From Galbibacter sp. BG1 (GTDB taxonomy: Bacteria; Bacteroidota; Bacteroidia; Flavobacteriales; Flavobacteriaceae): a stretch of 64,000 bases of DNA. Positions 34,335 to 43,534 of the stretch are shown one piece after another (position 1 is the first letter of the stretch; each line of letters begins with the position of its first letter). Both the position numbers and the translations under genes were made by a program. The stretch covers positions 558,501-622,500 of the forward strand of contig NZ_CP058364.1 in the NCBI RefSeq assembly GCF_013391805.1, in the 5' to 3' direction. Below the pieces are notes generated by a model. That model was given only the letters and a program-made list of their open reading frames with translations, did not search any database and was not told where the DNA came from.

Positions 34335-34653
34335 TCTCACCTTACCTTCAATTGAAATATGTGTTAAGTTGCGAAACTAGAATCATTCATGTTTAAAACT
34401 TCTGCTGAATTAAACATACAACCTAAAGCTTCTATCCTAAACGCTTCTCTCTAAATAACTTCCTTTTCCGTTAATAAAATATCCTATCCCGCTAACCGAT
34501 GGGTATATAATTTAACACCTTTGAAAGCTTAATAAATGCATTTATAAGATTTAAAGGGAAGAATAATTGACATCGGCTTTTGTTTTATATGACATCGATA
34601 AAAATTCATTTTATTACCGTAACTTTAATTCGCAGCAATACCAATAAACAAAT
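34335..34653. other. Non-coding gap before the AI-2E family gene
   Basis: 319 bases, AT-rich, with no open frame, hairpin terminator or shared repeat that I can support. The stretch before 34654 presumably contains the promoter of the downstream gene, but no good TAnnTTTG match at usual spacing is seen (TAACTTTA at 34619 is the nearest). Confidence 0.55.
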
Positions 34654-35703
34654 ATGAGCACAGATCGTTTAAGCCCTTCTTTAATAAGACAACTGACCAT
34701 ACTAATAATTATAGTTTCCATTGGATACCTAATTTCTAAAGAATTAGCTCCATATCTTTCGGGGATTTTGGGAGCAATCACCATTTATGTCTTATTTAAA
34801 AAATTTATGCAAAAGCTATTGGATAAAGGGGTAAAAGCATGGCTCAGCGCCACAATAATAATGGTTTTATCCATCTTTATTATTGTAATCCCTATCTCCC
34901 TAATTGTATTGTTACTCTCATCTAAGATTCAAAAAGCGGTAAAAAATTCAGAAGAATTAACTACTGTGGTAAAATCAAAATTAGCATCTGTAGAAGATTA
35001 TATCGGGGTCAACTTTCTTTCAGAAATCAATACAAAAGACATTACAGGCTGGGTCTCAGATCAAGTTCAAGGATTGGCCGGCACTACATTCGATACCGCA
35101 ATTGCTTTTACCATTATGTATTTTATCTTGTATTTTATGTTGGTTAACACCAAACAACTTCAGGACAGCATCTTGGCTTATATCCCATTGAGTGACAGCA
35201 ATATTAAAACCATTTCAAAAGAAAGTAATGAGATTGTAAAATCCAACGCCATTGGAATCCCATTGGTGGCGGTCATGCAGGGAATTGTAGCGCTTATTGG
35301 GTATTATATATTTGGCGTAAACGACCCATTATTTTGGTTTGTAGTAACTGTAATCGGGTCCATGATTCCATTTGTAGGTACTGCATTGGGAATTGTTCCT
35401 GTGGTAATCTTATTGTATTCCCAAGGACAAAACTGGCAAGCTATCGGACTTTTAATTTATGGTGCCGTTGTTGTTGGTTCTACCGATAATGTTTTTAGGA
35501 TTATTGTACAGAACAGACTTGCCAACCTTCACCCCCTCATAACGCTTATAGGGGTAGTTGTGGGGGTGCCGTTATTCGGTTTTATCGGACTTGTTTTTGG
35601 CCCTCTTTTGGTGAGCCTTTTTTTATTGCTTATTAAAATCTATAAAAATGAATATGGAAAGTATGCAAATGAAGAAAGCTCCGGCAAAGAACCGAAGCTT
35701 TAA
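34654..35703 (+). CDS. AI-2E transporter family membrane protein
   Basis: 349 residues with about seven membrane segments and the family's C-terminal signature region (GSMIPFVGTALGIVPVVILLYSQG and HPLITLIGVVVGVPLFGFIGLVFGPLLV in pieces). Members include TqsA and several cation/proton antiporters, so the name does not fix a substrate. It ends 28 bp before the folD stop; the two genes converge. Confidence 0.88.
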   Translation: MSTDRLSPSLIRQLTILIIIVSIGYLISKELAPYLSGILGAITIYVLFKKFMQKLLDKGVKAWLSATIIMVLSIFIIVIPISLIVLLLSSKIQKAVKNSEELTTVVKSKLASVEDYIGVNFLSEINTKDITGWVSDQVQGLAGTTFDTAIAFTIMYFILYFMLVNTKQLQDSILAYIPLSDSNIKTISKESNEIVKSNAIGIPLVAVMQGIVALIGYYIFGVNDPLFWFVVTVIGSMIPFVGTALGIVPVVILLYSQGQNWQAIGLLIYGAVVVGSTDNVFRIIVQNRLANLHPLITLIGVVVGVPLFGFIGLVFGPLLVSLFLLLIKIYKNEYGKYANEESSGKEPKL

Positions 35704-35730
35704 GTATAAACTGAATAATTAATAGCTGTA

Positions 35731-36621
35731 TTATTGAGCGTTTCTCGTTCTATGGCGTTCTCTGGCCAATAAAGTGTTCTTTAAGAGCATCGCAATAGTC
35801 ATTGGTCCAACCCCTCCTGGAACAGGTGTTATATAACTGGCTTTTTTACTTACGTTTTCAAAATCTACGTCCCCGGTAATTTTATAACCTCTTGGAGCAT
35901 CTTCGTCTGGCACACGGGTAATTCCCACATCTATAACCACAACATCGTCTTTTACCATTTCAGCCTTTAAGTAATTAGGCTGTCCCAAAGCGGTAATAAT
36001 GATATCTGCTTGAGAGGTTATTTGAGTAATATTTTTGGTGTGACTATGCGTTAAGGTTACAGTAGAATTCCCTGGAAAACCTTTTCTTCCCATTAAAATG
36101 CTCATTGGGCGACCTACAATATGAGAACGGCCAATAACCACTGTATGTTTTCCTTTGGTTTCTACATTGTAACGTTCCAACAATTCCAAGATTCCAAAAG
36201 GAGTAGCAGGAATAAAAGTACTCATATCCAATGCCATTTTCCCAAAATTCATAGGATGAAAACCATCTACATCCTTATCGGGATCGATAGCCATTAATAC
36301 TTTTTGCTCATTAATTTGTTCTGGCAAAGGTAACTGAACAATAAAACCGTCTATATCTTCATCTTTGTTAAGCTCATCAATTTTATTGAGCAGCTCCAAC
36401 TCACTTGTGGTACTCGGCAATTTAACTAAAGTAGACTCAAACCCAACACGCTCGCAAGACCTTACTTTACTGCCAACATAGGTAAGACTGGCACCGTCAT
36501 TCCCTACTAAAACAGCAGCTAAATGCGGAACTTTTTCGCCTTTCTTCTTCATTTTATCAACCTCTACGGTTATTTCGTCTTTTATTTGGTTGGATATCTT
36601 CCTACCGTCTAGTATTTCCAT
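35731..36621 (-). CDS. folD: Bifunctional methylenetetrahydrofolate dehydrogenase/cyclohydrolase
   Basis: 296 residues, full length. Conserved elements: YVGSKVRSCERVG (catalytic Lys), DGFIVQLPLP, DVDGFHPMNFG, VVIGRSHIVGRPMS (NADP-binding) and PGGVGPMTIAMLLKNT. It interconverts methylene-, methenyl- and formyl-tetrahydrofolate in the cytoplasm. It is the second of two adjacent minus-strand genes, 91 bp after ffh, and may share its transcript. Confidence 0.97.
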   Translation of the reverse strand: MEILDGRKISNQIKDEITVEVDKMKKKGEKVPHLAAVLVGNDGASLTYVGSKVRSCERVGFESTLVKLPSTTSELELLNKIDELNKDEDIDGFIVQLPLPEQINEQKVLMAIDPDKDVDGFHPMNFGKMALDMSTFIPATPFGILELLERYNVETKGKHTVVIGRSHIVGRPMSILMGRKGFPGNSTVTLTHSHTKNITQITSQADIIITALGQPNYLKAEMVKDDVVVIDVGITRVPDEDAPRGYKITGDVDFENVSKKASYITPVPGGVGPMTIAMLLKNTLLARERHRTRNAQ

Positions 36622-36712
36622 TAATTATTTTGGTTTCGTTTAATTTTTTGCTCCTGCTTTGGGATAATGTATTAAAATTCTAAGTACTTTTTACCTTATT
36701 GTTTTTTCCAAA

Positions 36713-38041
36713 CTATTTCATTCCTTGCATCATCTGCATCATTTTTCTACCGCCTCCTCCTTGCATCATCTTCATCATTTTACTCATTTGGTTGAATTGT
36801 TTTAGCAACTGGTTTACTTCCTGAATGGAAGTACCACTTCCCTTTGCAATACGCTTTTTTCTACTTCCATTTAAAACTGAAGGATTGGAACGTTCTTCGG
36901 GAGTCATGGAATGAATAATAGCTTCAACACCTTTAAAAGCATCGTCATCGATATCCATTCCTTTGAGGGCTTTTCCTGCACCGGGAATCATCCCAAGCAA
37001 ATCTTTCATGCTCCCCATTTTTTTGATCTGCTGGATCTGACTTAAAAAATCGTCGAAACCAAATTGATTTTTGGCGATTTTTTTATGAAGTTTTCTAGCT
37101 TCTTCTTCATCGTACTGCTCCTGCGCTCTTTCTACCAAAGAAACCACATCTCCCATTCCAAGAATACGATCTGCCATACGTGATGGGTAGAAAACATCGA
37201 TGGCGTCCATTTTTTCTCCTGTACCAATAAACTTAATTGGTTTATCTACGACAGATTTTATAGATAACGCGGCACCACCACGGGTGTCACCGTCTAATTT
37301 GGTTAAAATAACCCCATTGAAATCCAACACATCGTTAAAGGCCTTCGCAGTATTTACCGCATCTTGTCCTGTCATGGAATCTACCACAAACAAGGTTTCG
37401 TTTGGCTTTATGGCATTGTGTATATTGGAAATTTCAGTCATCATCTCCTCATCTACTGCCAAACGCCCTGCAGTATCCACAATTACAACATTGTGTCCAT
37501 TGGCTTTTGCATGGGCAATCCCGGCATTGGCAATGGCAACAGGATCGGAATTTCCTTTATCGGAAAAAACCTCCACCCCTATTTGATCTCCTACAACATG
37601 CAACTGATCGATCGCGGCTGGACGATACACATCACAGGCTACCAAAAGTGGTTTTTTGGTTTTTTTATTCTTTAAGAAGTTTGCTAATTTACCAGAAAAA
37701 GTTGTTTTACCAGAACCTTGTAAACCTGCCATTAAAATCACCGATGGATTCCCTGACAGATCCACGCCAGCAGCTTCACCACCCATTAATTCGGTAAGTT
37801 CGTCTTTTACCAACTTTACCATTAATTGCCCAGGCTGCAAAGTGGTCAATACATTTTGCCCCAATGCCTTTTCCTTAACCGTATTGGTAAACTCTTTTGC
37901 CGTTTTAAAATTAACATCGGCATCCAACAAGGCACGGCGCACTTCTTTAAGTGTCTCTGCTACATTAACCTCTGTAATTTGTCCATGCCCCTTTAAAACA
38001 TGAAACGCCTTATCTAACTTTTCGCTTAAATTATCAAACAT
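36713..38041 (-). CDS. ffh: Signal recognition particle protein Ffh
   Basis: 442 residues: N domain, G domain with GLQGSGKTTF (G1), DTAGRLAVDEEM (G3) and TKLDGDTRGGAALS (G4), and a C-terminal Met-rich M domain ending MMKMMQGGGGRKMMQMMQ, which binds signal sequences and SRP RNA. It targets nascent membrane proteins to FtsY/SecY. The stretch after it up to the MATE gene (277 bp) shows no recognisable SRP RNA. Confidence 0.97.
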   Translation of the reverse strand: MFDNLSEKLDKAFHVLKGHGQITEVNVAETLKEVRRALLDADVNFKTAKEFTNTVKEKALGQNVLTTLQPGQLMVKLVKDELTELMGGEAAGVDLSGNPSVILMAGLQGSGKTTFSGKLANFLKNKKTKKPLLVACDVYRPAAIDQLHVVGDQIGVEVFSDKGNSDPVAIANAGIAHAKANGHNVVIVDTAGRLAVDEEMMTEISNIHNAIKPNETLFVVDSMTGQDAVNTAKAFNDVLDFNGVILTKLDGDTRGGAALSIKSVVDKPIKFIGTGEKMDAIDVFYPSRMADRILGMGDVVSLVERAQEQYDEEEARKLHKKIAKNQFGFDDFLSQIQQIKKMGSMKDLLGMIPGAGKALKGMDIDDDAFKGVEAIIHSMTPEERSNPSVLNGSRKKRIAKGSGTSIQEVNQLLKQFNQMSKMMKMMQGGGGRKMMQMMQGMK

Positions 38042-38318
38042 AGTGTTTTGCTTCTTTTAATTCCTTTATTATATCCTTTCCGTTTAACTTATTTATTGAA
38101 AGCATTTTCAAAAAAATATAAAATTCAATTTTTTATGACCTCCATAGCATCTTAAACATCAATACTCCATAAGGTTTTTTAAAATTTTCACAAGAACGGA
38201 TATTTCAGGAACTGCAAATTTAAGAATTTGATTGAGAAGATGGAAGCTTATTTAAGACTTCTTAACTGCTAAATTTACACGGATTAAAAAATCCTTTTTT
38301 TCAGAAGAAAATATGGGG

Positions 38319-39683
38319 TCAGACTCTTATTTGAACCCCCTTATGCTTCCACATTCCCCTTTTGTAATAGACAAAAGCAATTAAGGCCGCCAACGCATTG
38401 GAGACCGGAAAAGCCCACCAAATACCTTCGTAACCGAGATCTGTTTTGTTGGAAAGTATAAAGGCTAACGGAAACCGAATTACCCACAATACGCACACCG
38501 ATAACAACATGGAAGCGGTAGTTAAACCTGCTCCATTAAATACGCCATTAAGCACCTGTTGCACCCCCAACAACCCAAAACTGGGTGACATTATTTTAAT
38601 GAATTTAGCTCCTATTTTTATCACATTTTCATCATCGGGAACAAAAAAACGGGTTAAAGGTTCTGCAAAAAAGAAAAGCAACATCCCTAAAAATGTAAGT
38701 CCTATCGCGGCAATAAGCGCACTTAAATCGCCCACCTTTTCGGCACGGTCTATTCTACCAGCACCCATATTTTGCCCAACCAAACTTGTCGTCGCAATGG
38801 AAAGTCCCAAAGCTGGAACGATTACTAGGCTAAGTATTCTGGCGCCTATTCCGTAAGCAGCCACAATTTCACTATTATAGCTCGTTACCAACATGATCAT
38901 GGCCGTCATAGCCATGGCTCTACTCGATTGATCTAAACTAGAAGGAATGCCGAGAATAAAAAGGTTTTTTATCCATTTTAAATCCAATTTCATAAAGGAA
39001 AAACTTACGCGGATTCCTCTTTTTCCCCTAAAAAGAATAATAAGTCCGGCCACTGCAGAAACCCCTTGGGTAATAATACTGGCAATAGCAGCTCCTGCCA
39101 CCCCTTGGCCGGGAATTGTGCCATAACCAAAAATAAAAAGAGGATCTAAAATAAGGTTTAACAATACGGTTCCAAATACAATATACATTGGGATTAAAAC
39201 ATTACCAATGCCACGCATAAGGGATTGATAGACGAAGAACATGAACAGAAAAATAAATCCCCATGAAGAAACTTTAAAATATGTAACAGAATCCTTTAAT
39301 ATTTCTGGCCCCGCCCCTACCAAATGCATGAGAGGACGTGCAGAGAAATACCCAATTACCGCCAATAGAATAGACACCACAAATACCACCATTACCGTTT
39401 GGGAAGCGGCGTAGTTTACCATTTTTTGGTCGTTGGCACCCTTGTGCTGCGAAACTATTACCGTTCCCGCCAAAGTTAAACCGCCTCCAAGGGAGAGCAC
39501 CAAAAACAATATGGGAAAACTTAAACTTACACTCGCCACAGCATTGGCGCCCAAACGACCCAACCAAAATGTATCTATTAATTGATACATGGTCTGCAAA
39601 ACATTGGCCATAATAATGGGAAAAGCCAGCCCCAGCAGCGCATTTAAAATTCTTCCCTCTGTAAATTTATTTTGTTTCGCCAT
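38319..39683 (-). CDS. MATE-family multidrug/sodium antiporter
   Basis: 454 residues with about 12 membrane segments and the two-fold repeat of MATE proteins; the N-terminal half has ALPIIMANVLQTMYQLIDTFWLGRLG-type sequence and the second half PSSLDQSSRAMAMTAMIMLV. It should export cationic compounds in exchange for Na+ or H+. It is a single minus-strand gene. The substrate is not predictable. Confidence 0.93.
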   Translation of the reverse strand: MAKQNKFTEGRILNALLGLAFPIIMANVLQTMYQLIDTFWLGRLGANAVASVSLSFPILFLVLSLGGGLTLAGTVIVSQHKGANDQKMVNYAASQTVMVVFVVSILLAVIGYFSARPLMHLVGAGPEILKDSVTYFKVSSWGFIFLFMFFVYQSLMRGIGNVLIPMYIVFGTVLLNLILDPLFIFGYGTIPGQGVAGAAIASIITQGVSAVAGLIILFRGKRGIRVSFSFMKLDLKWIKNLFILGIPSSLDQSSRAMAMTAMIMLVTSYNSEIVAAYGIGARILSLVIVPALGLSIATTSLVGQNMGAGRIDRAEKVGDLSALIAAIGLTFLGMLLFFFAEPLTRFFVPDDENVIKIGAKFIKIMSPSFGLLGVQQVLNGVFNGAGLTTASMLLSVCVLWVIRFPLAFILSNKTDLGYEGIWWAFPVSNALAALIAFVYYKRGMWKHKGVQIRV

Positions 39684-39756
39684 GAAATTAACAAACTATG
39701 GTTTTAATGCTACCAAAAACCTTGTTCTATTGAAAGGGGGAAGACTTTACGGTTAT

Positions 39757-40527
39757 CTATTTACCTCCATTTGCACGAAGATCTGCAAGACATTGACTGT
39801 CTAATTCTGGGATATTTTCTTCTGAAGTCATCCCAGGGATGTTTATCCCAGATTCCACTCGATAATTCATCAAACAAGATTCCACATTGCAATGGCTGCC
39901 GTTTTCTGTATCTAAATGGTCGGTTTGCATTTCTGTTCCAAGGTTCACCAATCCCAATAGATGCGCAAATTCATGTCTAAAAACTGTACTTTCCAAAAGG
40001 AATCTATCCGGCTCGTTGATACCATCGCTAAAACGGTGAAGCGTTTCTTCAAAAATCACGAAAGAAGTATTTCTGTAGGCAGCACCAAGTACTACGGAAT
40101 CGTCTGAATCGTCTTCAAACTTTCCGTCTAAAAAAGAAACATATAGAGCCATTTTATCTCCCAAATTGTACTGGGAGCGCATTACTTTTTCTATACTGTC
40201 CACCTGTTGAATATTAAATTCAGCAATATTCGGACTCGGAAAAGAACGTACGTTTAATTCCACCCCTGCGGATTTATGGCAACGCTCTTCAATGAATTGA
40301 ACAAGATTATTCAATGCAGCATCGGTAGGGCGATACCCCTCTACATATACAACTTCTATGACCAATTCATCAAAATTCTCATCCGACAGGAAGTCTCTCG
40401 CCGAATCTCCAGTGCTTAGGCGATTTCCAGCAATTGGGGTCCCTCCGTCTTCAGAATCATCATCTTTAGAACAGGCAGTAAAGGTTAAAAGTAGGGTTAG
40501 GAACAAAATTCTAAGTAGTCTTGACAT
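39757..40527 (-). CDS. Lipoprotein zinc metalloprotease (HExxH)
   Basis: 256 residues from ATG 40527 (MSRLLRILFLTLLLTFTACSKDD), which gives a proper lipoprotein signal with the lipobox Cys19; the longer frame to 40578 adds an implausible leader. An Asp-rich linker follows. The C-terminal half has HEFAHLLGLVNLG, an HExxHxxGxxN zinc motif of the metzincin type, and Cys pairs (HCNVESCLM) near a Met. It should be an exported, membrane-anchored protease. Substrate unknown. A hairpin lies in its leader at 40563-40605. Confidence 0.85.
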   Translation of the reverse strand: MSRLLRILFLTLLLTFTACSKDDDSEDGGTPIAGNRLSTGDSARDFLSDENFDELVIEVVYVEGYRPTDAALNNLVQFIEERCHKSAGVELNVRSFPSPNIAEFNIQQVDSIEKVMRSQYNLGDKMALYVSFLDGKFEDDSDDSVVLGAAYRNTSFVIFEETLHRFSDGINEPDRFLLESTVFRHEFAHLLGLVNLGTEMQTDHLDTENGSHCNVESCLMNYRVESGINIPGMTSEENIPELDSQCLADLRANGGK

Positions 40528-40562
40528 GGGTTTGTTTTTTGATTGCAATATATTAAATATCA

Positions 40563-40605
40563 ATAAAAAAAGAGGCACTTTCGTTAAAAAGCACCTCTTT
40601 TAGCA
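40563..40605 (-). terminator. Terminator-like hairpin in the leader of the metalloprotease gene
   Basis: On the minus strand AAAAGAGGTGC and GCCTCTTTTTTT form a stem with a T-rich end. It lies between a -7 box at 40641-40634 and the ATG at 40527, so it would stop the transcript of its own gene after about 60-70 nt unless bypassed. Confidence 0.6.
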
Positions 40606-40633
40606 CGTGAATTATTGAATAAACCAATGAGTA

Positions 40634-40641
40634 CAAATATA
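40634..40641 (-). promoter_or_regulatory. Putative -7 box facing the metalloprotease gene
   Basis: TATATTTG on the minus strand, matching TAnnTTTG, about 107 bp before the metalloprotease ATG and 30 bp before the leader hairpin. Confidence 0.45.
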
Positions 40642-40668
40642 TTATTTTTATTTAATCTAAATAATATT

Positions 40669-40676
40669 TATATTTG
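40669..40676 (+). promoter_or_regulatory. Putative -7 box of the gene at 40706
   Basis: TATATTTG on the plus strand, 30 bp before the ATG. Together with the minus-strand box at 40634-40641 it makes a back-to-back promoter pair. Confidence 0.5.
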
Positions 40677-40705
40677 ATTTATGAATTGATAAAAGCCATA
40701 ATCCT

Positions 40706-41056
40706 ATGTGTAAACATCTTCAAATACTTAATAGATCTAAAAACGGGCTTCTTATATATTGCAAACACAACAATATGTATCAGCTTTTATTCAATAACCT
40801 CAATTTTAACTTTACAGAAGCAGAATTTGAGAGTTTCCATAAATATCTGTTCAATTTGGAGGTAGATTATTGGGAAGAAGAGTACAGGCATTCGGTGTAC
40901 GAAAAACGGATTCCCATTCCCACCATTCAATTCAACCTTTTAATCCTTTTGGACAAACAGGAGGTTAAGGAACTTTCGGCTTTGGTAAAACTTAAACCGC
41001 ATCGCTATCAATTGGTCCCTTTAGAGGACATTCATTATAAACTTTTCCCAAATTAA
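40706..41056 (+). CDS. Conserved hypothetical protein, 116 aa
   Basis: I do not recognise a family with confidence. The protein has an N-terminal part with Cys2, Cys19 and the sequence GLLIYCKHNNMYQLLFNNLNF, and a middle helix (FTEAEFESFHKYLFNLE) followed by a Trp/Glu/Arg-rich stretch and IPIPTIQFNLLILL. No signal peptide or membrane segment is seen; it is likely cytoplasmic. It has its own promoter and a strong terminator (41111-41145), so it is a single-gene unit. Confidence 0.75.
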   Translation: MCKHLQILNRSKNGLLIYCKHNNMYQLLFNNLNFNFTEAEFESFHKYLFNLEVDYWEEEYRHSVYEKRIPIPTIQFNLLILLDKQEVKELSALVKLKPHRYQLVPLEDIHYKLFPN

Positions 41057-41110
41057 ATTTTATATTATTTGAATTTGTTAGTTGTTAATGTGCTGAAAAC
41101 TTCAGCAAAA

Positions 41111-41145
41111 AAAAGCCCGAAAATCTGTCAATTTTCGGGCTTTTT
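41111..41145. terminator. Bidirectional rho-independent terminator
   Basis: AAAAGCCCGAAAAT (41111-41124) and ATTTTCGGGCTTTT (41131-41144) are perfectly complementary, with A and T runs on both outer sides. It serves the 116-aa gene on the plus strand and argS on the minus strand. Confidence 0.9.
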
Positions 41146-41166
41146 AAGTGTGTATTCTATCCTTTT

Positions 41167-42951
41167 TTACATTCGTTCCGGCACTTTAATACCCATAAGG
41201 TTTAAAGCATTGGCAATAACCTCACCAACTTTGTAGGCCAACTGCACACGGAATGTTTTTTCTGAGGTATCCTCAGCTCCCAAAATAGGTACATTTTGAT
41301 AAAAAGAATTAAATTCTTTTACCAAATCATACACGTAGTTGGCAACCACTGCGGGACTAAAATTATTTGCAGCATTTTGAACAATCTCTGGAAACAGCTG
41401 CAATTGTTTTATGAGTGTTCTTTCTTTTTCATGCAGCGTGTAAGCAGACTTTATGTCGGCATTTACATAGTCAAAATCTGCCTTTCTTAAAATTGATTGA
41501 ATTCTAGCATAGGTGTACTGGATAAAAGGCCCCGTATTCCCTTGAAAATCTATGGATTCCATCGGGTCGAATAAAATTCTTTTTTTAGGGTCTACCTTCA
41601 AGATGTAATATTTTAAGGCCCCTAAACCTATTGTTTTATAAAGTTCTTGCTTTTCTTCTTCATTAAACCCATCCAACTTTCCAAGCTCCGAAGATATTTC
41701 TTCAGCAGTATTTGCCATTTCACTAATAAGATCATCAGCATCTACCACTGTACCTTCCCTACTCTTCATTTTACCGCTTGGCAAGTCTACCATTCCATAA
41801 CTTAAATGATACAGATGCGCCGCCCAGTCGAATCCGAGTTTTTTTAAGATTAAAAAAAGTACCTTGAAATGGTAATCCTGTTCGTTCCCTACCGTGTACA
41901 CCAAACCACCGATATCTGGATAATCTTTAACGCGTTGTATGGCCGTACCTATATCTTGCGTCATGTAAACTGCGGTTCCGTCGGCTCTTAATACGATTTT
42001 TTCATCCAGGCCTTCATCGGTAAGGTCAATCCAAACGGAGCCGTCCTCTTTTTTATAAAAAACTCCCCGTTCCAAACCATCTGCCACTACATCTTTCCCC
42101 AACAGATATGTATTGCTTTCGTAATACAGTTTATCGAAATCGACTCCTAAATTTTTGTACGTTATTTCAAAACCTTCATACACCCAACCGTTCATGGTTT
42201 CCCACAACTTTACCACTTCGGGATCACCAGCTTCCCACTTCCTTAGCATCTCTTGAGCTTCTAGCAATATGGGGGCTTCTTTTTCGGCAGTTTCCTTATC
42301 AGCACCTTGGGCAACCATGGTTTCGATTTCAGCTTTATAAGCCTTGTCGAAAGCCACATAATAATTCCCTACCAGCTTATCACCCTTGAGGCCCGTTGAC
42401 TCTGGTGTTTCTCCTTTGCCAAACTTCTGCCATGCCAACATCGATTTACAGATATGGATCCCGCGGTCGTTTATAATCTGGGTTTTATAGACCTTTTTAC
42501 CGGAAGCCTTAATAATTTCAGCAACCGAATATCCCAACAAATTATTTCTTATATGCCCCAAATGGAGTGGCTTATTGGTGTTTGGAGAAGAGTATTCTAC
42601 CATAACAGCTTTATCCCCGTCTTTAGGCGCTACATAACCATAAGTGGTGTTTTGATAAATATCACTAAAGAAATTCAGAAAAAAAGCATCTGAAATTACC
42701 AGATTCAAAAATCCTTTGACCACATTAAATTTTTCAACTTCCGAAACATTAGCTTGTAAATAGGCCCCAATTTCTTCACCAATCACCTGTGGATTTCCTT
42801 TTACCACACGCAGCATAGGGAACACCACCACCGTTACATCTCCTTCAAACTCTTTTCGGGTTGCTTGCAATTCTACGGAATCTAATTCTTTCTCAAAAAT
42901 GGAAGCAACCGCCTCCTTTACCTTACTAATTATAATTTCTTGGATATCCAT
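41167..42951 (-). CDS. argS: Arginyl-tRNA synthetase
   Basis: 594 residues. N-terminal Add-1 domain, the class I HIGH-type motif in NTNKPLHLGHIRNN, and the KMSK-equivalent region around PSGKMKSREGTVV; the C-terminal DALR anticodon-binding domain ends with the ANALNLMGIKVPERM tail typical of ArgS. It charges tRNA-Arg. It is a single minus-strand gene. Confidence 0.97.
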   Translation of the reverse strand: MDIQEIIISKVKEAVASIFEKELDSVELQATRKEFEGDVTVVVFPMLRVVKGNPQVIGEEIGAYLQANVSEVEKFNVVKGFLNLVISDAFFLNFFSDIYQNTTYGYVAPKDGDKAVMVEYSSPNTNKPLHLGHIRNNLLGYSVAEIIKASGKKVYKTQIINDRGIHICKSMLAWQKFGKGETPESTGLKGDKLVGNYYVAFDKAYKAEIETMVAQGADKETAEKEAPILLEAQEMLRKWEAGDPEVVKLWETMNGWVYEGFEITYKNLGVDFDKLYYESNTYLLGKDVVADGLERGVFYKKEDGSVWIDLTDEGLDEKIVLRADGTAVYMTQDIGTAIQRVKDYPDIGGLVYTVGNEQDYHFKVLFLILKKLGFDWAAHLYHLSYGMVDLPSGKMKSREGTVVDADDLISEMANTAEEISSELGKLDGFNEEEKQELYKTIGLGALKYYILKVDPKKRILFDPMESIDFQGNTGPFIQYTYARIQSILRKADFDYVNADIKSAYTLHEKERTLIKQLQLFPEIVQNAANNFSPAVVANYVYDLVKEFNSFYQNVPILGAEDTSEKTFRVQLAYKVGEVIANALNLMGIKVPERM

Positions 42952-43088
42952 TCGTTTGAAAAATTTGGCTGCAAAGATACGGATTTAGAAAAAGTTATTG
43001 CTAATGCTAGAACTATAAAAAAATGGCAATCCAATTTAAATTCCTATGAATTTTACAAAATCCGCCAAGAAAGAACTATCTTTAAAGT

Positions 43089-43514
43089 ATGTTACTTAAT
43101 GTTTCGTATAACGATCCTGTTCAAAAAAAGACACTACTTGAGGAAGTGGGCCCTGTCATCAATTTAAAAGATCGATGGAGAATTGGCGGCACGGGATCTC
43201 CTAAGTTATTTATAACCCAGTCGAGTGTAGCTATAAACAATTTGTTGATGCTCGATAACAATCTAAATACTTGTAACATCGAAATAAGATCTAAAGGCAT
43301 CATTATTAGATTCCGCTCCATTTTAGAAACTTACGCCCTAGTTATTCCCTTTTACAAGCTTGCGGTATACAAAGGAAATTCCCAAGAATACACATTCCAT
43401 AAAGACCATCATTTTATTAGGATTGCAGCCAAAACTAAGGGAATACATAACTTTATAAAAAAAATTTCCGATCGTAAAATTGAACACCTTTCCAACCAAA
43501 ACGATCAACTGTAA
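43089..43514 (+). CDS. Hypothetical protein, 141 aa
   Basis: I do not recognise a family. It has no signal peptide or strong membrane helix. It begins MLLNVSYNDPVQKKTLLEEVG, has alternating short strands (CNIEIRSKGIIIRFRSILETYALVIPFYKLAVY in pieces) reminiscent of a small beta domain, and a basic C-terminus. It lies 20 bp upstream of the BCCT gene in the same direction, so co-expression is likely. Confidence 0.7.
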   Translation: MLLNVSYNDPVQKKTLLEEVGPVINLKDRWRIGGTGSPKLFITQSSVAINNLLMLDNNLNTCNIEIRSKGIIIRFRSILETYALVIPFYKLAVYKGNSQEYTFHKDHHFIRIAAKTKGIHNFIKKISDRKIEHLSNQNDQL

Positions 43515-43534
43515 AAGAATTATACCTAAAGCTT

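Noticed and set aside
38042-38318. Possible SRP RNA gene beside ffh.
   Set aside because: I could not find the conserved Alu-free 4.5S hairpin with the GGAA tetraloop; the gap is plain AT-rich sequence.
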